From contig NZ_CP051204.2 of assembly GCF_012516375.2 (NCBI RefSeq), forward strand, positions 3,038,001 through 3,102,000: a stretch of DNA of 64,000 nucleotides, in the 5' to 3' direction. The notes beneath the pieces are model-generated. The model did no database searches and was not told the origin of the DNA. It saw only the letters and a program-made list of their open reading frames with translations. This DNA comes from Chitinophaga oryzae. Its GTDB lineage: Bacteria > Bacteroidota > Bacteroidia > Chitinophagales > Chitinophagaceae. This document shows, piece after piece, positions 23,275 through 33,050 of this stretch. The position numbers were made by a program, and so were the translations under genes. Each line of letters begins with the position of its first letter. The first letter of the stretch is position 1.

Positions 23275-26019
23275 ATGTCAGCAAGACTTCTATTGCTGTT
23301 TACGGGTATTCTTTGCCTGCAGACAGCCACGGCTCAGGAAAACCAATATCAATACCTCTCGGGTACGGACAAAGATCATACGGTAACATGGGACTTTTAT
23401 TGTTCCGGAGGGCAGCGCAAGGGGCAGTGGACGACTATTGCCGTTCCGTCCAACTGGGAGCAGCAGGGGTTTGGCAGCTACAACTATGGCCACGACAAGG
23501 TGAAGACGGACGAGTACGGTCTGTACCGCTACCGGTTCACCGCACCGGAGAACTGGCGTGAAAGACGGGTGGATATTGTTTTTGAAGGGGTGATGACAGA
23601 CGCCGAAGTGAAGATAAACGGTAAACTTGCGGGACCGGTACATCAGGGTGGTTTTTACCGTTTCAGATATGACATCAGCAAATTGTTGCATAACGGCAGT
23701 AACCTGCTGGAAGTGAAAGTAAACAAGATGTCGGCGAATGCGGGTGTCAACAACGCTGAGCGCAACGGCGATTTCTGGGTGTTGGGCGGCATTTACCGGC
23801 CTGTGTTCCTGGAGGTAAAACCACTAGTGCATATCGATCGCGTGGCGATCGATGCTACGGCAAAAGGTCAGTTTACCGTACACGCCTATACGACCGCGCT
23901 GTCCGGGGAGTATACGATCAGCGCACAGGTACAGACGATGGCCGGTAAAGCCGTGAAGGAAGCAGTAGCTGTGCCGGGGAATAACACCAATGCATACACT
24001 ATTACACAATCTGTTGACCATCCGGCCACCTGGAGCGCAGAAGCGCCCAATCGTTATCAGGCGGTGATAGAAATAAAAAAGGGCAACCAAACCATTCACC
24101 GTATCACACAGCCCTTTGGTTTCCGTACTATTGAAATCAGACCACACGATGGTATATATGTAAATGATGTGAAAGTTATTTTTAAAGGTGTTAACCGGCA
24201 CAGTGCCTGGCCCGAAACAGGGAGAACGCTTAGCAAAGCTATCAGCATCCAGGACGTAAATCTCATGAAGGATATGAACATGAATGCGGTGAGAATGTCT
24301 CATTACCCGCCGGATGTGCATTTTCTGGATGTCTGCGATTCGCTGGGGTTATTTGTGCTGGATGAACTGACCGGGTGGCAGGCAGCATACGACACCATCG
24401 TAGGGCGCAAACTCGTAAAGGAATTAGTGGAACGGGATGTTAATCATCCTTCAGTAATTGCGTGGGATAATGGTAATGAAGGTGGCTTTAACAGGACGCT
24501 GGATGGCGATTATGCAAAGTATGACCCACAAAAACGTCCGGTATTGCACCCCTGGGAAAGGTACAATGGCGTGGATACCAAACATTATCCTGACTTTAAT
24601 TACCTGGTCAATGCAAGTTTATATGACCAGGACATTTATTTGCCAACGGAGTTTATGCATGGCCTGTATGACGGAGGTATGGGAGCAGGGCTGGCTGATT
24701 TCTGGCAACGCATGCTGCTGCACCCTCGTGGGGCAGGTGGTTTTCTCTGGGCGTTTGCCGATGAAGGTCTGGTGCGTACCGATAAAAACGGGTTGATGGA
24801 TACCGATGGCAACCATGCCCCCGATGGAATTCTGGGCCCACACCGTGAAAAAGAAGGGAGTTTTTATACCATCCGGGAAATCTGGTCGCCGGTACATATA
24901 ACCTTGTCCGCTATCACCACCAGCTTTAACGGCCTTGTTCCTGTCGAGAACCGCTATGACTATACGTCACTGGCCCAATGCCGATTCGGTTGGCAATTGC
25001 TGCGGTTCCCGTCAGCCGGTAGAAAAGAAAAAACAGACACGCTGGCCACCGGTACGATCAACCCACCCGATCTGGCGCCACACACGAAAGGTTTTTTGTC
25101 ATTACAGTTGCCTGCCGGCTGGCAGGAGGCAGATGCTTTACAGGTTACAGCCTGGGATCATCATGGGCGTGAAATTATTACCCGTAGCTGGCCTCTGCAA
25201 TCGCCAGCCGATGTAGTACGACAGTTTTCGGCGCCAGTCGGCAAGATGAATGTGGTATCAGGAAACGATACGCTTGCAGTAGATAATGGCAAGGGTGTCT
25301 ATTATTTCAGTCGTACCAGCGGGCTGTTATTACAGATACTTACGCCTAAAGGAAAGATATCTTTAAGCGGCGGCCCGGTGCTGGCGGGGATTCCTCAACA
25401 ATTAAAAGAGTTCAGGTCAGGTGCCGATTCCAGCGGATTTTTTGTTTGGGCGCGGTATGAGGGCAATGGCTTCCTGCAGGTAAAATGGACTTTCCAGCCG
25501 GGCGTGCCGGTAAAACTGGATTATAGCTACAGTTTTAAAGGAGAAGCTGCTTTTAGCGGGATCACCTTCCGCTATCCGGAGGAAAAGGTAACAGGGCTGT
25601 CGTGGCAGGGTGATGGTCCCTACCGCGTATGGAAAAACCGGTTACACGGAAATTTATTTGGCAGCTGGTATAAAGCCTATAATAATACGGTAACAGGTGA
25701 AAGCTGGGTGTACCCCGAGTTTAAAGGGTATCATGCCAATGTATACCAGGCTACGTTTCATACCACGGAACAACCTGTTACTTTTTATACCGGCAATGCC
25801 GGTACGTTTTTACAGGTATTCAGGCCACAGGCACCCAAAGGCGCATCTAATAACAACACCCATCCGGCCTTTCCTGAGGGGGATATTGGCTTTCTGAGCG
25901 CTATTGCTCCTATTGGTACCAAGTTTCAGAATGCAGCGCAAATGGGACCTGAAAGTCAAAATAACCTGATGCTGAATTATACCCCTGTAAAGGGTACTGT
26001 CTGGATTGATTTACCGTGA
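23275..26019 (+). CDS. Secreted GH2 family glycoside hydrolase
   Basis: A 914-residue exported enzyme with a signal peptide (SARLLLLFTGILCLQTATAQ). The order is the classic GH2 one: jelly-roll sugar-binding domain (about 35-185, with 'VPSNWEQQGFG' and 'YRYRFTAP'), Ig-like domain (about 190-285) and TIM barrel (from 'GFRTIEIRPHDGIYVNDVKVIFKGVNRHSAWPETG'). E402 in NGNEGG fits the acid/base and E459 in TEFMHG the nucleophile. A further 400 residues of beta domains end the protein. GH2 covers beta-galactosidase, glucuronidase, mannosidase and others, and I cannot assign the sugar. It stands alone, convergent to a GDPD gene across a terminator. Confidence 0.88.
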   Translation: MSARLLLLFTGILCLQTATAQENQYQYLSGTDKDHTVTWDFYCSGGQRKGQWTTIAVPSNWEQQGFGSYNYGHDKVKTDEYGLYRYRFTAPENWRERRVDIVFEGVMTDAEVKINGKLAGPVHQGGFYRFRYDISKLLHNGSNLLEVKVNKMSANAGVNNAERNGDFWVLGGIYRPVFLEVKPLVHIDRVAIDATAKGQFTVHAYTTALSGEYTISAQVQTMAGKAVKEAVAVPGNNTNAYTITQSVDHPATWSAEAPNRYQAVIEIKKGNQTIHRITQPFGFRTIEIRPHDGIYVNDVKVIFKGVNRHSAWPETGRTLSKAISIQDVNLMKDMNMNAVRMSHYPPDVHFLDVCDSLGLFVLDELTGWQAAYDTIVGRKLVKELVERDVNHPSVIAWDNGNEGGFNRTLDGDYAKYDPQKRPVLHPWERYNGVDTKHYPDFNYLVNASLYDQDIYLPTEFMHGLYDGGMGAGLADFWQRMLLHPRGAGGFLWAFADEGLVRTDKNGLMDTDGNHAPDGILGPHREKEGSFYTIREIWSPVHITLSAITTSFNGLVPVENRYDYTSLAQCRFGWQLLRFPSAGRKEKTDTLATGTINPPDLAPHTKGFLSLQLPAGWQEADALQVTAWDHHGREIITRSWPLQSPADVVRQFSAPVGKMNVVSGNDTLAVDNGKGVYYFSRTSGLLLQILTPKGKISLSGGPVLAGIPQQLKEFRSGADSSGFFVWARYEGNGFLQVKWTFQPGVPVKLDYSYSFKGEAAFSGITFRYPEEKVTGLSWQGDGPYRVWKNRLHGNLFGSWYKAYNNTVTGESWVYPEFKGYHANVYQATFHTTEQPVTFYTGNAGTFLQVFRPQAPKGASNNNTHPAFPEGDIGFLSAIAPIGTKFQNAAQMGPESQNNLMLNYTPVKGTVWIDLP

Positions 26020-26039
26020 AAGAGCACGTCTTAAATTGT

Positions 26040-26086
26040 AACAGCCAGGGCTTCTTCTGACAATAGCGGATGAAGCCCTGGCTGTT
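26040..26086. terminator. Bidirectional terminator between GH2 and GDPD genes
   Basis: AACAGCCAGGGCTTC pairs perfectly with GAAGCCCTGGCTGTT, a 15-bp stem with a 17-nt loop. It ends one base before the GDPD stop codon. Confidence 0.8.
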
Positions 26087-26087
26087 A

Positions 26088-26960
26088 TTACTGATGTAGT
26101 CCCTTTTTTCTTAAATACCGCAGCAGCATCTCCGGTAAATCGGTCTGTATAACATTCGCATATTTATACTTTGAGAGCAACAGGTCGAAGCCGGTATTTT
26201 CGGCCACTCTCTCCATGGCATCAAAATCGCCCAGCGCGTTGATCCATACTCGTGATCCTGCTTTGCGGATATTGTTCATCAGGCTGTCTGTAAAAGACTC
26301 GTCCACATGTACAACGGGAAACTTGTCCATCTTAAGGATGGCAGCCGTTTCTGTGGCATCATGCGCCCGGGGCATGACGGGCACCTGTTTATCAAGACGG
26401 CGCAGAAAAGTGGCGTCCTTGTAGTCATAGATGAAGAAGAGGACCTGCCGTGTGGTACCGGTAGATCTTATCAGTTCATAGGCGATCCGCGCAGCTTCTT
26501 CACTATCGGCTTTGAAGTCCACATCTATCATAATCTGACCTTTCGCCAGTAATAGTGCATCTTTGAAAGAGGGGATCCTCTCAGTTGTCGGTTGACCGTT
26601 GTGCAGCAATGGAAACTGCTGCAGTTCTGCGTAGGTATAGCTGCTGACATTTCCTTTCCGCCCCGTGGTGCGGGTAATGGTTTTATCATGCATGAGCACC
26701 AGTACGCTGTCTTTGGTGAGCCGTATGTCCAGTTCCGCGATATCAATACCCTGCCTGATCGCCTCTTGAAGGGCGCCCAGGGAATTTTCCGGGTAGTTGG
26801 TGTGGGCTAACCGGTGAGCGGTCACCAGTATCCGCTCCGGGTGTTGGGTGAAGTCTTCTAATATAAGATCAATTTTTTCAGGTGAAGGTGGCGGTGTTTG
26901 CGCCTGAAGGGTGCCCCGGATGCTGCAAAATATCAGTGCAATAAAGAGACTGCGTTTCAT
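26088..26960 (-). CDS. Secreted glycerophosphodiester phosphodiesterase
   Basis: A 290-residue exported enzyme with a signal peptide (KRSLFIALIFCSIRGTLQAQ). It shows the GDPD barrel motifs: 'VTAHRLAHTNYPENSLGALQEAIRQGIDIAELDIRLTKDSVLVLMHD', which contain the HR, EN, E-x-D and HD metal and catalytic residues, then 'IMIDVDFK' and the late 'VIQTDLPEML'. It should hydrolyse glycerophosphodiesters (or a related phosphodiester) to an alcohol and glycerol-3-phosphate in the periplasm. It is the last gene of the sigma-fecR-susC-susD operon, 18 bases after susD, and so probably acts on what that transporter brings in. In the usual HRG motif the glycine is replaced by Leu here. Confidence 0.88.
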   Translation of the reverse strand: MKRSLFIALIFCSIRGTLQAQTPPPSPEKIDLILEDFTQHPERILVTAHRLAHTNYPENSLGALQEAIRQGIDIAELDIRLTKDSVLVLMHDKTITRTTGRKGNVSSYTYAELQQFPLLHNGQPTTERIPSFKDALLLAKGQIMIDVDFKADSEEAARIAYELIRSTGTTRQVLFFIYDYKDATFLRRLDKQVPVMPRAHDATETAAILKMDKFPVVHVDESFTDSLMNNIRKAGSRVWINALGDFDAMERVAENTGFDLLLSKYKYANVIQTDLPEMLLRYLRKKGLHQ

Positions 26961-26978
26961 TGATGCGTGTTTTTTAAA

Positions 26979-28523
26979 TTAAAAATATCCCTTGTTCTGA
27001 GGGAAGTTAACGGTGGACAGATCTATCTGCGCTTGCGGGATAGGGCGTAATACATGATGGTCTTTGATGTTCACCGCATTGGGATTGTACTTCTTCACTC
27101 TCTCTATCAGCTTACCGGTGCGGGCAAGGTCCATCCATCGCATACCTTCCCCGCCCAGTTCCCGTGCGCGTTCATCGAGGAGCTGGTCTATGTTCAGCTG
27201 TGCGGCGGTCACCTCCGGCAACTGTTTGCCTGGTTTGGCGGCCCTGGTCCTGACAGCATTGAAATAGGGCAGTGCATCATTGGGTTTTCCGGCCAGTATC
27301 AATGCTTCGGCAGCCAGCAGGTACGTTTCTGAAAAGCGGTACACAAAAAAATCGCGGAACCCGTTGAGCGCCTGTACGCTGGCACGGGTAGGATCGTCAT
27401 GTTTTTTGATGCCCCAGTGCATGTTGTCATTGTTCGGGGCAATCACAGAAGTGACGCCGGGTGAGAGTTGCCATACTACGGTGTCACCTGTCTTTTTTCC
27501 GGGCGGTAGTGTAGCGGTATTGTTGTAGGTCCAGGTATAGCGGAAGGTGACGTCAAAACGGGCATCATTCTGATCGAACAGCTCCCGGAAAAAAGCAGTA
27601 GGCCTGAAACGGGTGTAAGGGCGTCCGCCTTGTTCCAGGTCGCGTTTTAAACCCGGGTACTGATCATAGGCAGGCGTAAAGAAGGCATGCCCCTGGTTAC
27701 CATCGTCATTAAACAGGGCGTTGTTGAGGTATTGTACGGCGAATACAATTTCTGTATTTCGCTGATTGTTGTAATCAAATACCCCGCTGTAAGTCTTTAC
27801 CAGCTGATAAGGACCTTCGTTAATTACTTTTATCGCAGCGGCGGCAGCACCGTCATTATCTTTCAGCAGCAGTTTAATTTTTGCCAGCTGATGAAGGGCA
27901 GCGCCTTTGGTAATGCGCCCGTACTCCGGAGATGTCCAGCCCAGTTGATCGACGGCATACTGTGTATCTTCCAGCATCTTTTTCCAGATGTCTTCTTTGG
28001 CAGTTCTGCCGGCATCTGTTACCACGCCTTTGGTTTCATGGGCGGAATACACCACGTCCCCAAATTGGAGCGTCAGCCAGTAGTAGTAATGCGCCCGTAA
28101 AAAACGTGTTTCTGCCTTATACTGGTTTTTGAGCTTATCATCCATCGCCACCTGGTCTATCCTGTCAAGGACGGTGTTGGCAGCATTAATGCCTGCATAA
28201 CAATCGTTCCATATAGCATTCAGATAGTCGTCAGCGGGGTTGAGCGCGGAGGAATAGTCGTCCATGAACTTATATCCTCCGTCTTTTCCGTGCTGGAAAA
28301 GATCGGTGCCCATGGTGGTGACGGTAAATCCCTTCTGAGAGCCGTATAGTCCTCTCAGTTTGCTGTACACCCCGGTAACGCCGTTGGCAATGCCGGCAGG
28401 AGTGCTGTAGATAGCTTCCGGCACCGGTTTGTACAGATCTTTTTCATCCAGGCTGCAGGACGTGAAAAACAAGCAGCTAAGAGATATGGCAGTAATTATA
28501 TGAAGCGGTTTAATAAATAACAT
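26979..28523 (-). CDS. SusD/RagB-like surface nutrient-binding lipoprotein
   Basis: A 514-residue outer-membrane lipoprotein: signal MLFIKPLHIITAISLSCLFFTSC with the acylated cysteine at about residue 23, followed by the SusD-typical 'YKPVPEAIYSTPAGIANGVTGVYSKLRG'. TPR-like helices follow ('AETRFLRAHYYYWLTLQFGDVVY') and the C-terminal 'FSETYLLAAEALILAGKPNDALPYFNAVRTRA' and 'LLDERARELGGEGMRWMDLARTGKL'. It forms the lid on the SusC barrel encoded 18 bases upstream and binds the ligand at the surface. Sequence does not reveal the ligand. The downstream GDPD gene hints at a phosphodiester. Confidence 0.94.
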   Translation of the reverse strand: MLFIKPLHIITAISLSCLFFTSCSLDEKDLYKPVPEAIYSTPAGIANGVTGVYSKLRGLYGSQKGFTVTTMGTDLFQHGKDGGYKFMDDYSSALNPADDYLNAIWNDCYAGINAANTVLDRIDQVAMDDKLKNQYKAETRFLRAHYYYWLTLQFGDVVYSAHETKGVVTDAGRTAKEDIWKKMLEDTQYAVDQLGWTSPEYGRITKGAALHQLAKIKLLLKDNDGAAAAAIKVINEGPYQLVKTYSGVFDYNNQRNTEIVFAVQYLNNALFNDDGNQGHAFFTPAYDQYPGLKRDLEQGGRPYTRFRPTAFFRELFDQNDARFDVTFRYTWTYNNTATLPPGKKTGDTVVWQLSPGVTSVIAPNNDNMHWGIKKHDDPTRASVQALNGFRDFFVYRFSETYLLAAEALILAGKPNDALPYFNAVRTRAAKPGKQLPEVTAAQLNIDQLLDERARELGGEGMRWMDLARTGKLIERVKKYNPNAVNIKDHHVLRPIPQAQIDLSTVNFPQNKGYF

Positions 28524-28541
28524 AACCTGTTTTTTTAATCA

Positions 28542-31500
28542 TTAGAAAGCAGCATTGAGGCCGATGGCATACATTTTTACCGTAGGGTACATGGCGCGGG
28601 TACCGTCTGATTCAAATTCCGGGTCCTGGCCTTTGTAGTGGGTGATCGTAAATGGATTTTCGGCGCTCAGGGTGATTTTTAAGGTTTTGATGGCAGCCCG
28701 CTGCAACCACAATGGCGGAAGCGAGTAAGCCAACGCCAGGTTTTTTACTCTTATGAAGCTGGCATCTTTATAGGCGAGCGTTGAACCGAGGTATACGCTT
28801 TCCTGGTTTTTATCGGGACGGGGATTGTCATTGGCAGGATTTTCCGGTGTCCAGTAGTCTGCATGGATGTTGTTATACCTGCCGGCCAGCCGGTTGTTAT
28901 TTTCAAACCACCGGGAATAGATCAGGTAGTGCTGACGGGTATTGATGACGATGTTTAACTCCAGCCCCTTATAGGAGAAGCGGTTGGCCATACCCCCAAT
29001 CCATCCGGGAAACTCAGAACCGAGGATCATGCGGTCCTGGTCACTGTATTGCTTATCTCCGTTTTTGTCCAGCAGTTTTATTTGTCCGGGTTTGGTGCCA
29101 TATTCCTTCGCTGTGGCCGCCTCGCTGGTTTGCCAGATGCCTGTTTTCCTGTAATCATAAAACACTTTGATCGGCTGACCGATAAACCATTGGTTGCCGA
29201 CATCGTCTTTTCCGTCTCCGTACAGCTGAACGATCTGGTTCTTGTTGGCAGAGAAATTCAGGTCGGTAGTCCATTGAAAACCGTTGTCGTTATTGATGTT
29301 TACGGTCGACAGGGTTACTTCCCATCCGCTGTTGCGGGTAGCGCCGATGTTTTGCAGTACTTCCGTATAACCGCTGCTGCCGGGGATACTTCTTTTCAGC
29401 AGGATGTTTTTGGTGTTGGCAATATAATGTTCAACGGTACCGGTAATACGGTCATTGAAAAAGCCGAAATCGATCCCGGCATTCAGGGAGGTAGTAGATT
29501 CCCATTTGAGATTAGGATTGGCGATGGTGGCGGGTTGAAAGCCATTCATCCCTGTTTCTCCAAAAGCATAGCTGCTTTTTTTGAGCGTACTGAAAGTGCC
29601 ATAGGGAAGAATGCCGTTAAAGCCGGTGCTGCCGTAGCTGAGCCGCAGTTTTAAGGTGTTTATTTTGCGCAGCGACTGCATAAATGGTTCGGCATCGATG
29701 CGCCAGGCGACGGCGGCGGAAGGGAAGTACCCCCATTTATGGCCGGCGGCAAAAACGGAGGAGCCGTCTGCTCTGCCGGTGATCGTGAGAAGGTACCGGT
29801 TTTTATAATCGTAATTGATACGAGCCATGTAGGACAGTAACAGTGATTTGCGGTAGTCGCTGGTGATACCGGTTACTTCGCCTGCCGTTTCCAGGTTGTG
29901 GTAACTTTGGGTTTCATAAGGCAACTTGTTGGCTTTGATCCCGGAACTGTTGACTGTTTGCTGCTGGGAGCTTTGCAATAAGGTGATGCCCAGCCGTTGC
30001 GATTTTGACAATTGTTTGGTGTATTTCAGTATATTCTCTACCGTTATAGAGAACATATCTGAATTGCTCAAACCCGCGGTGGCATTTCCTCCCTGGTTAT
30101 CATCCGTTTCGGCGCCTTTGAAGTAGCCTTCTTTGGATGCTTCCATTTCCGGCCCTATATTCAAACGGTAGGTGAGGTCTCTGAAGATGTCCCATTCTCC
30201 GTACATGCTGGCAAATACGCGCGTTTTATATCGCTGGTTGATGGTGTTTTGGATAATCATTAATGGGTTTACCCGCTGTCCTTCATCGTTATTGGGACGG
30301 AACAACAGTTTACCCGTGCTGTCGTAAGGGATCCCCAGCGGGTTTAAGCGCAGGGCGTTGTCGAATACTGTATTGTCTGTTATATTCTGTGCAGACATGC
30401 TGGCCAGGGTGGATACGCCCATCCTGATGCTACTATTCACCTGGTGATCGAGGTTAATACGCAAGGCTCCCCGTGTAAAATCCGTTTTGTCTATAATCCC
30501 TTTTTCCCTGAAATAGTTAAAGGAAACGGCGAATTGCGTTTTTTCCTTGCCGCCCGTAAGCGACAACTGGTGGTTTTGTTTGGCGCCGTTATGATAAATA
30601 AGGTCCTGCCAGTCGGTGGACCGTCCCAGCGCGAGGGAGCGCAGTGCAATATCATCGAAGAGGGTGGCGTCAGCCGGATAACTGTTGTTGGGATTGGCCG
30701 TTCTGGCGGCTTCCCTGCGAAGTTGGGCAAACTGCTCTCCATTCATCAGGTCCAGTTTCCTGGTGATGGCAGTAACACCGTAGTAGGCGTCATAGGCAAC
30801 ATTTGTTTTGCCTGCTTTACCTCTTTTTGTGGTGATGATCAATACGCCGTTGGCGGCACGGGAGCCATAGATGGCGGTAGAGGAAGCGTCTTTTAATACT
30901 TCTATGGAAGCGATATCATTGGGGTTGATTTCATTGAAACCACCGACCATCGGTATGCCATCCAATACGATCAGCGGGCTGTTGTCGTTTTTAATGGAAC
31001 GCTGGCCGCGTAGCAGTATATTGGCGCCGGCGCCGGGCTCATTGCCACTGCTGAACACATCCAGGCCCGCCACCTTGCCCTTCAATGCCTGCGCGGCGTT
31101 GGTAGTAGGTTGTTCTGCAATGTCACGTGCTTTTACAGAGGACACGGAACCGGTGATATCCCGTTTCTTTTGGGTGCCATATCCTACTACCACTACTTCT
31201 TCCAGTCCTTTTACATCTTCCCGGAGTACGATCGCCGGCAGCTGGCCGGAGGAAATGCTTATCTCCCGGCGAATATACCCGGACATAGAAAAGACCAGTA
31301 CATCACCAGCGGCGGCGTCTACGGAGAAGATGCCTTCATCGTTGGTGATGTTGCCCCTGCCGGCGTTTTTAACGGCGACGGTTACACCGGGTAGGGGCGT
31401 ACCCTTTTCATCGGTGACTTTACCTTTTATCTTTTCCGCAGGAGCGGCAGGGGAAACCGTGGGGGCAGGAGGCGCGGACGCTTTTTCCAGGATGATTATT

Positions 31501-31847
31501 TTATTGTTTTGTATTTTATAAGTCAGCCGGGTATTACGGAGCAACTCGTTGACTGTCCATGCCACTGTTTGCTGCCTTACCTGCAGGTTTCCTGCTTTGT
31601 AAGGTGCTATCAACTGTTCATTGTAAACAAACAGGTAGTTTGTTTTTTGCTGGATAACGGCAAACGCTTCTTTGAGCGATTGCCCGGAGAAAGTGTAGTC
31701 GATGGTTTCATCACCGGCTGGCGACTGGCCATTGGAAGCTGCGCCCAGCAACAACTGGGAGCACATGAGCATAAGGAAAAACAGCCTGCTTCCCTTTTTC
31801 ATTGCCTGTTGGGTTAGGGACGCAAGGATCCTGGTATAAATTTTCAT
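28542..31847 (-). CDS. SusC/RagA-like TonB-dependent transporter with STN domain
   Basis: An outer-membrane protein of 1101 residues. After the signal peptide come an STN/secretin domain (about 50-122, 'SLKEAFAVIQQKTNYLFVYNEQLI'), a carboxypeptidase-regulatory-like domain (about 138-222) and the 'EEVVVVGYGTQKKRDITGSVS' TonB-box region. The plug ('LRGQRSIKNDNSPLIVLDGIPM...IEVLKDASSTAIYGSRAANGVLIITTKRGK') and a 22-strand-type barrel complete it. The STN domain marks a transporter that also signals to a FecR-type anti-sigma, which is encoded just upstream with its ECF sigma. ATG codons at 31847 and 31802 are both possible starts. The second (KKGSRLFFLMLMCSQLLLG) gives a neater signal peptide. 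Confidence 0.95.
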   Translation of the reverse strand: MKIYTRILASLTQQAMKKGSRLFFLMLMCSQLLLGAASNGQSPAGDETIDYTFSGQSLKEAFAVIQQKTNYLFVYNEQLIAPYKAGNLQVRQQTVAWTVNELLRNTRLTYKIQNNKIIILEKASAPPAPTVSPAAPAEKIKGKVTDEKGTPLPGVTVAVKNAGRGNITNDEGIFSVDAAAGDVLVFSMSGYIRREISISSGQLPAIVLREDVKGLEEVVVVGYGTQKKRDITGSVSSVKARDIAEQPTTNAAQALKGKVAGLDVFSSGNEPGAGANILLRGQRSIKNDNSPLIVLDGIPMVGGFNEINPNDIASIEVLKDASSTAIYGSRAANGVLIITTKRGKAGKTNVAYDAYYGVTAITRKLDLMNGEQFAQLRREAARTANPNNSYPADATLFDDIALRSLALGRSTDWQDLIYHNGAKQNHQLSLTGGKEKTQFAVSFNYFREKGIIDKTDFTRGALRINLDHQVNSSIRMGVSTLASMSAQNITDNTVFDNALRLNPLGIPYDSTGKLLFRPNNDEGQRVNPLMIIQNTINQRYKTRVFASMYGEWDIFRDLTYRLNIGPEMEASKEGYFKGAETDDNQGGNATAGLSNSDMFSITVENILKYTKQLSKSQRLGITLLQSSQQQTVNSSGIKANKLPYETQSYHNLETAGEVTGITSDYRKSLLLSYMARINYDYKNRYLLTITGRADGSSVFAAGHKWGYFPSAAVAWRIDAEPFMQSLRKINTLKLRLSYGSTGFNGILPYGTFSTLKKSSYAFGETGMNGFQPATIANPNLKWESTTSLNAGIDFGFFNDRITGTVEHYIANTKNILLKRSIPGSSGYTEVLQNIGATRNSGWEVTLSTVNINNDNGFQWTTDLNFSANKNQIVQLYGDGKDDVGNQWFIGQPIKVFYDYRKTGIWQTSEAATAKEYGTKPGQIKLLDKNGDKQYSDQDRMILGSEFPGWIGGMANRFSYKGLELNIVINTRQHYLIYSRWFENNNRLAGRYNNIHADYWTPENPANDNPRPDKNQESVYLGSTLAYKDASFIRVKNLALAYSLPPLWLQRAAIKTLKITLSAENPFTITHYKGQDPEFESDGTRAMYPTVKMYAIGLNAAF

Positions 31848-31949
31848 ACCTTTATACGGGTTTTAATAATTGATCAGATCGTTAATAAAATCCAGCAGGA
31901 GAGATCAATAAGTGATTGGCGTTACGCATTGATCTTTTTCCTGGAGCGG

Positions 31950-31979
31950 GCCGGTGGGGTTACCTCCCCCGGCTTTTTT
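31950..31979 (+). other. GC-rich hairpin between fecR and susC
   Basis: GCCGG and CCGGC close a stem over GGGG/CTCC pairs and a small loop, with six T after it on the plus strand only. The genes here run leftward, so the T-run is on the wrong side for their termination. It may end an antisense transcript or act as an RNA-processing or attenuation structure in the fecR-susC message. Confidence 0.4.
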
Positions 31980-32012
31980 AATGAGTTCATGTAACTGGCA
32001 TAGGCGGTGGTT

Positions 32013-32975
32013 TTAGTGTATTTGTTTTCGGAAAATAATATGTTGGCCATTAGCGGTGCAGTTTAGTTTATTCGCCAGGCAAAGCATATCCAGTACATCT
32101 GACAGGGAATCCGTCGTCTCAATACCGGCGGTAATCCGATAGGCTGCGAGGCTGCTGTCAGCAAAGGATATCTGTATACCGTACCTGTTTTCGAGCGATA
32201 GTGCGATTACGTCCAGTCTTTCATTGTTAAACAGGAATTTGCCGGTGGTCCATCCGTTTATGGCTGTTCCGTCTACCGAGGCTTTGCTGAATGCAGCTGA
32301 GCCGGTGTGGACGGTTACCTGTTCATCAGGCAGCAGCACGACTTCCTTTCCGGCCAGCGGGACAGCCACTTTTCCCTGCTGTACGGTTACCTGGAGGAAA
32401 TTCCGTTGCGGGTAATGGCGCACATTAAACACCGTACCGAGTACCCGGATGTTGATCTGTTCTGATTTTACCATAAACGGGTGTGCCGGGTCCTGTTTTA
32501 CATCCAGGCACATTTCGCCGGACAGGAGTTCTATCTTTCTGTCTGCGCCTGTGAAATGGGCGGGGTACCGCATTCCGCCGCCTGCGTTTAGCCATACCCG
32601 TGTGCCATCGTCGAGTACCAGCTGCAGGGATTGTGTTTTCGGGGCAAATACTTCCTGCCAGTTTTCCCGGACGGGCCGGCGCATCCACATCAGCGTACCG
32701 GCGCCTGCTATCAGCAGCAGCAATGCTGCTATCCTGAGCAACGTATACCGGTGCATGGCCACCCGTTTTGCTGGCGCTGCTGTTTGTTGCTGCACCTTTT
32801 GCCATATGTTTTTTTCCAGGTGCTCAAAAGGGAGTCCGGACGTATCTGCTTTGCTGGCATCGCTTTCCTGCTGATACCATTGTTCTATCAACCGTTGTTC
32901 TTCCGGCGTACATTTTCCGGCGACATATTTTTTCAGCAGCTTTTTGATGTCATGCATAGGCATATTAAAAGGCAT
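32013..32975 (-). CDS. FecR family anti-sigma / signal transducer
   Basis: A 320-residue inner-membrane protein. A cytoplasmic N-terminal part (about 1-85, 'IKKLLKKYVAGKCTPEEQRLIEQWYQQ') precedes one membrane segment (about 88-107, 'LLRIAALLLLIAGAGTLMWM'). The periplasmic FecR domain (about 115-215, 'QSLQLVLDDGTRVWLNAGGGMRYPAHF') and a C-terminal DUF4974 domain (about 245-318) follow. It relays ligand occupancy from the STN domain of the SusC protein to the ECF sigma factor. It lies between the sigma gene (75 bases upstream) and susC (165 bases downstream). Met codons at residues 1, 5 and 7 are all possible starts. Confidence 0.93.
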   Translation of the reverse strand: MPFNMPMHDIKKLLKKYVAGKCTPEEQRLIEQWYQQESDASKADTSGLPFEHLEKNIWQKVQQQTAAPAKRVAMHRYTLLRIAALLLLIAGAGTLMWMRRPVRENWQEVFAPKTQSLQLVLDDGTRVWLNAGGGMRYPAHFTGADRKIELLSGEMCLDVKQDPAHPFMVKSEQINIRVLGTVFNVRHYPQRNFLQVTVQQGKVAVPLAGKEVVLLPDEQVTVHTGSAAFSKASVDGTAINGWTTGKFLFNNERLDVIALSLENRYGIQISFADSSLAAYRITAGIETTDSLSDVLDMLCLANKLNCTANGQHIIFRKQIH

Positions 32976-33050
32976 GTACCTTTTCTATAAGACAGATGAA
33001 AATAAAAAGAGGGGTAGATGCCGGCAGATTATTTTAAAATTAACGGCGGA

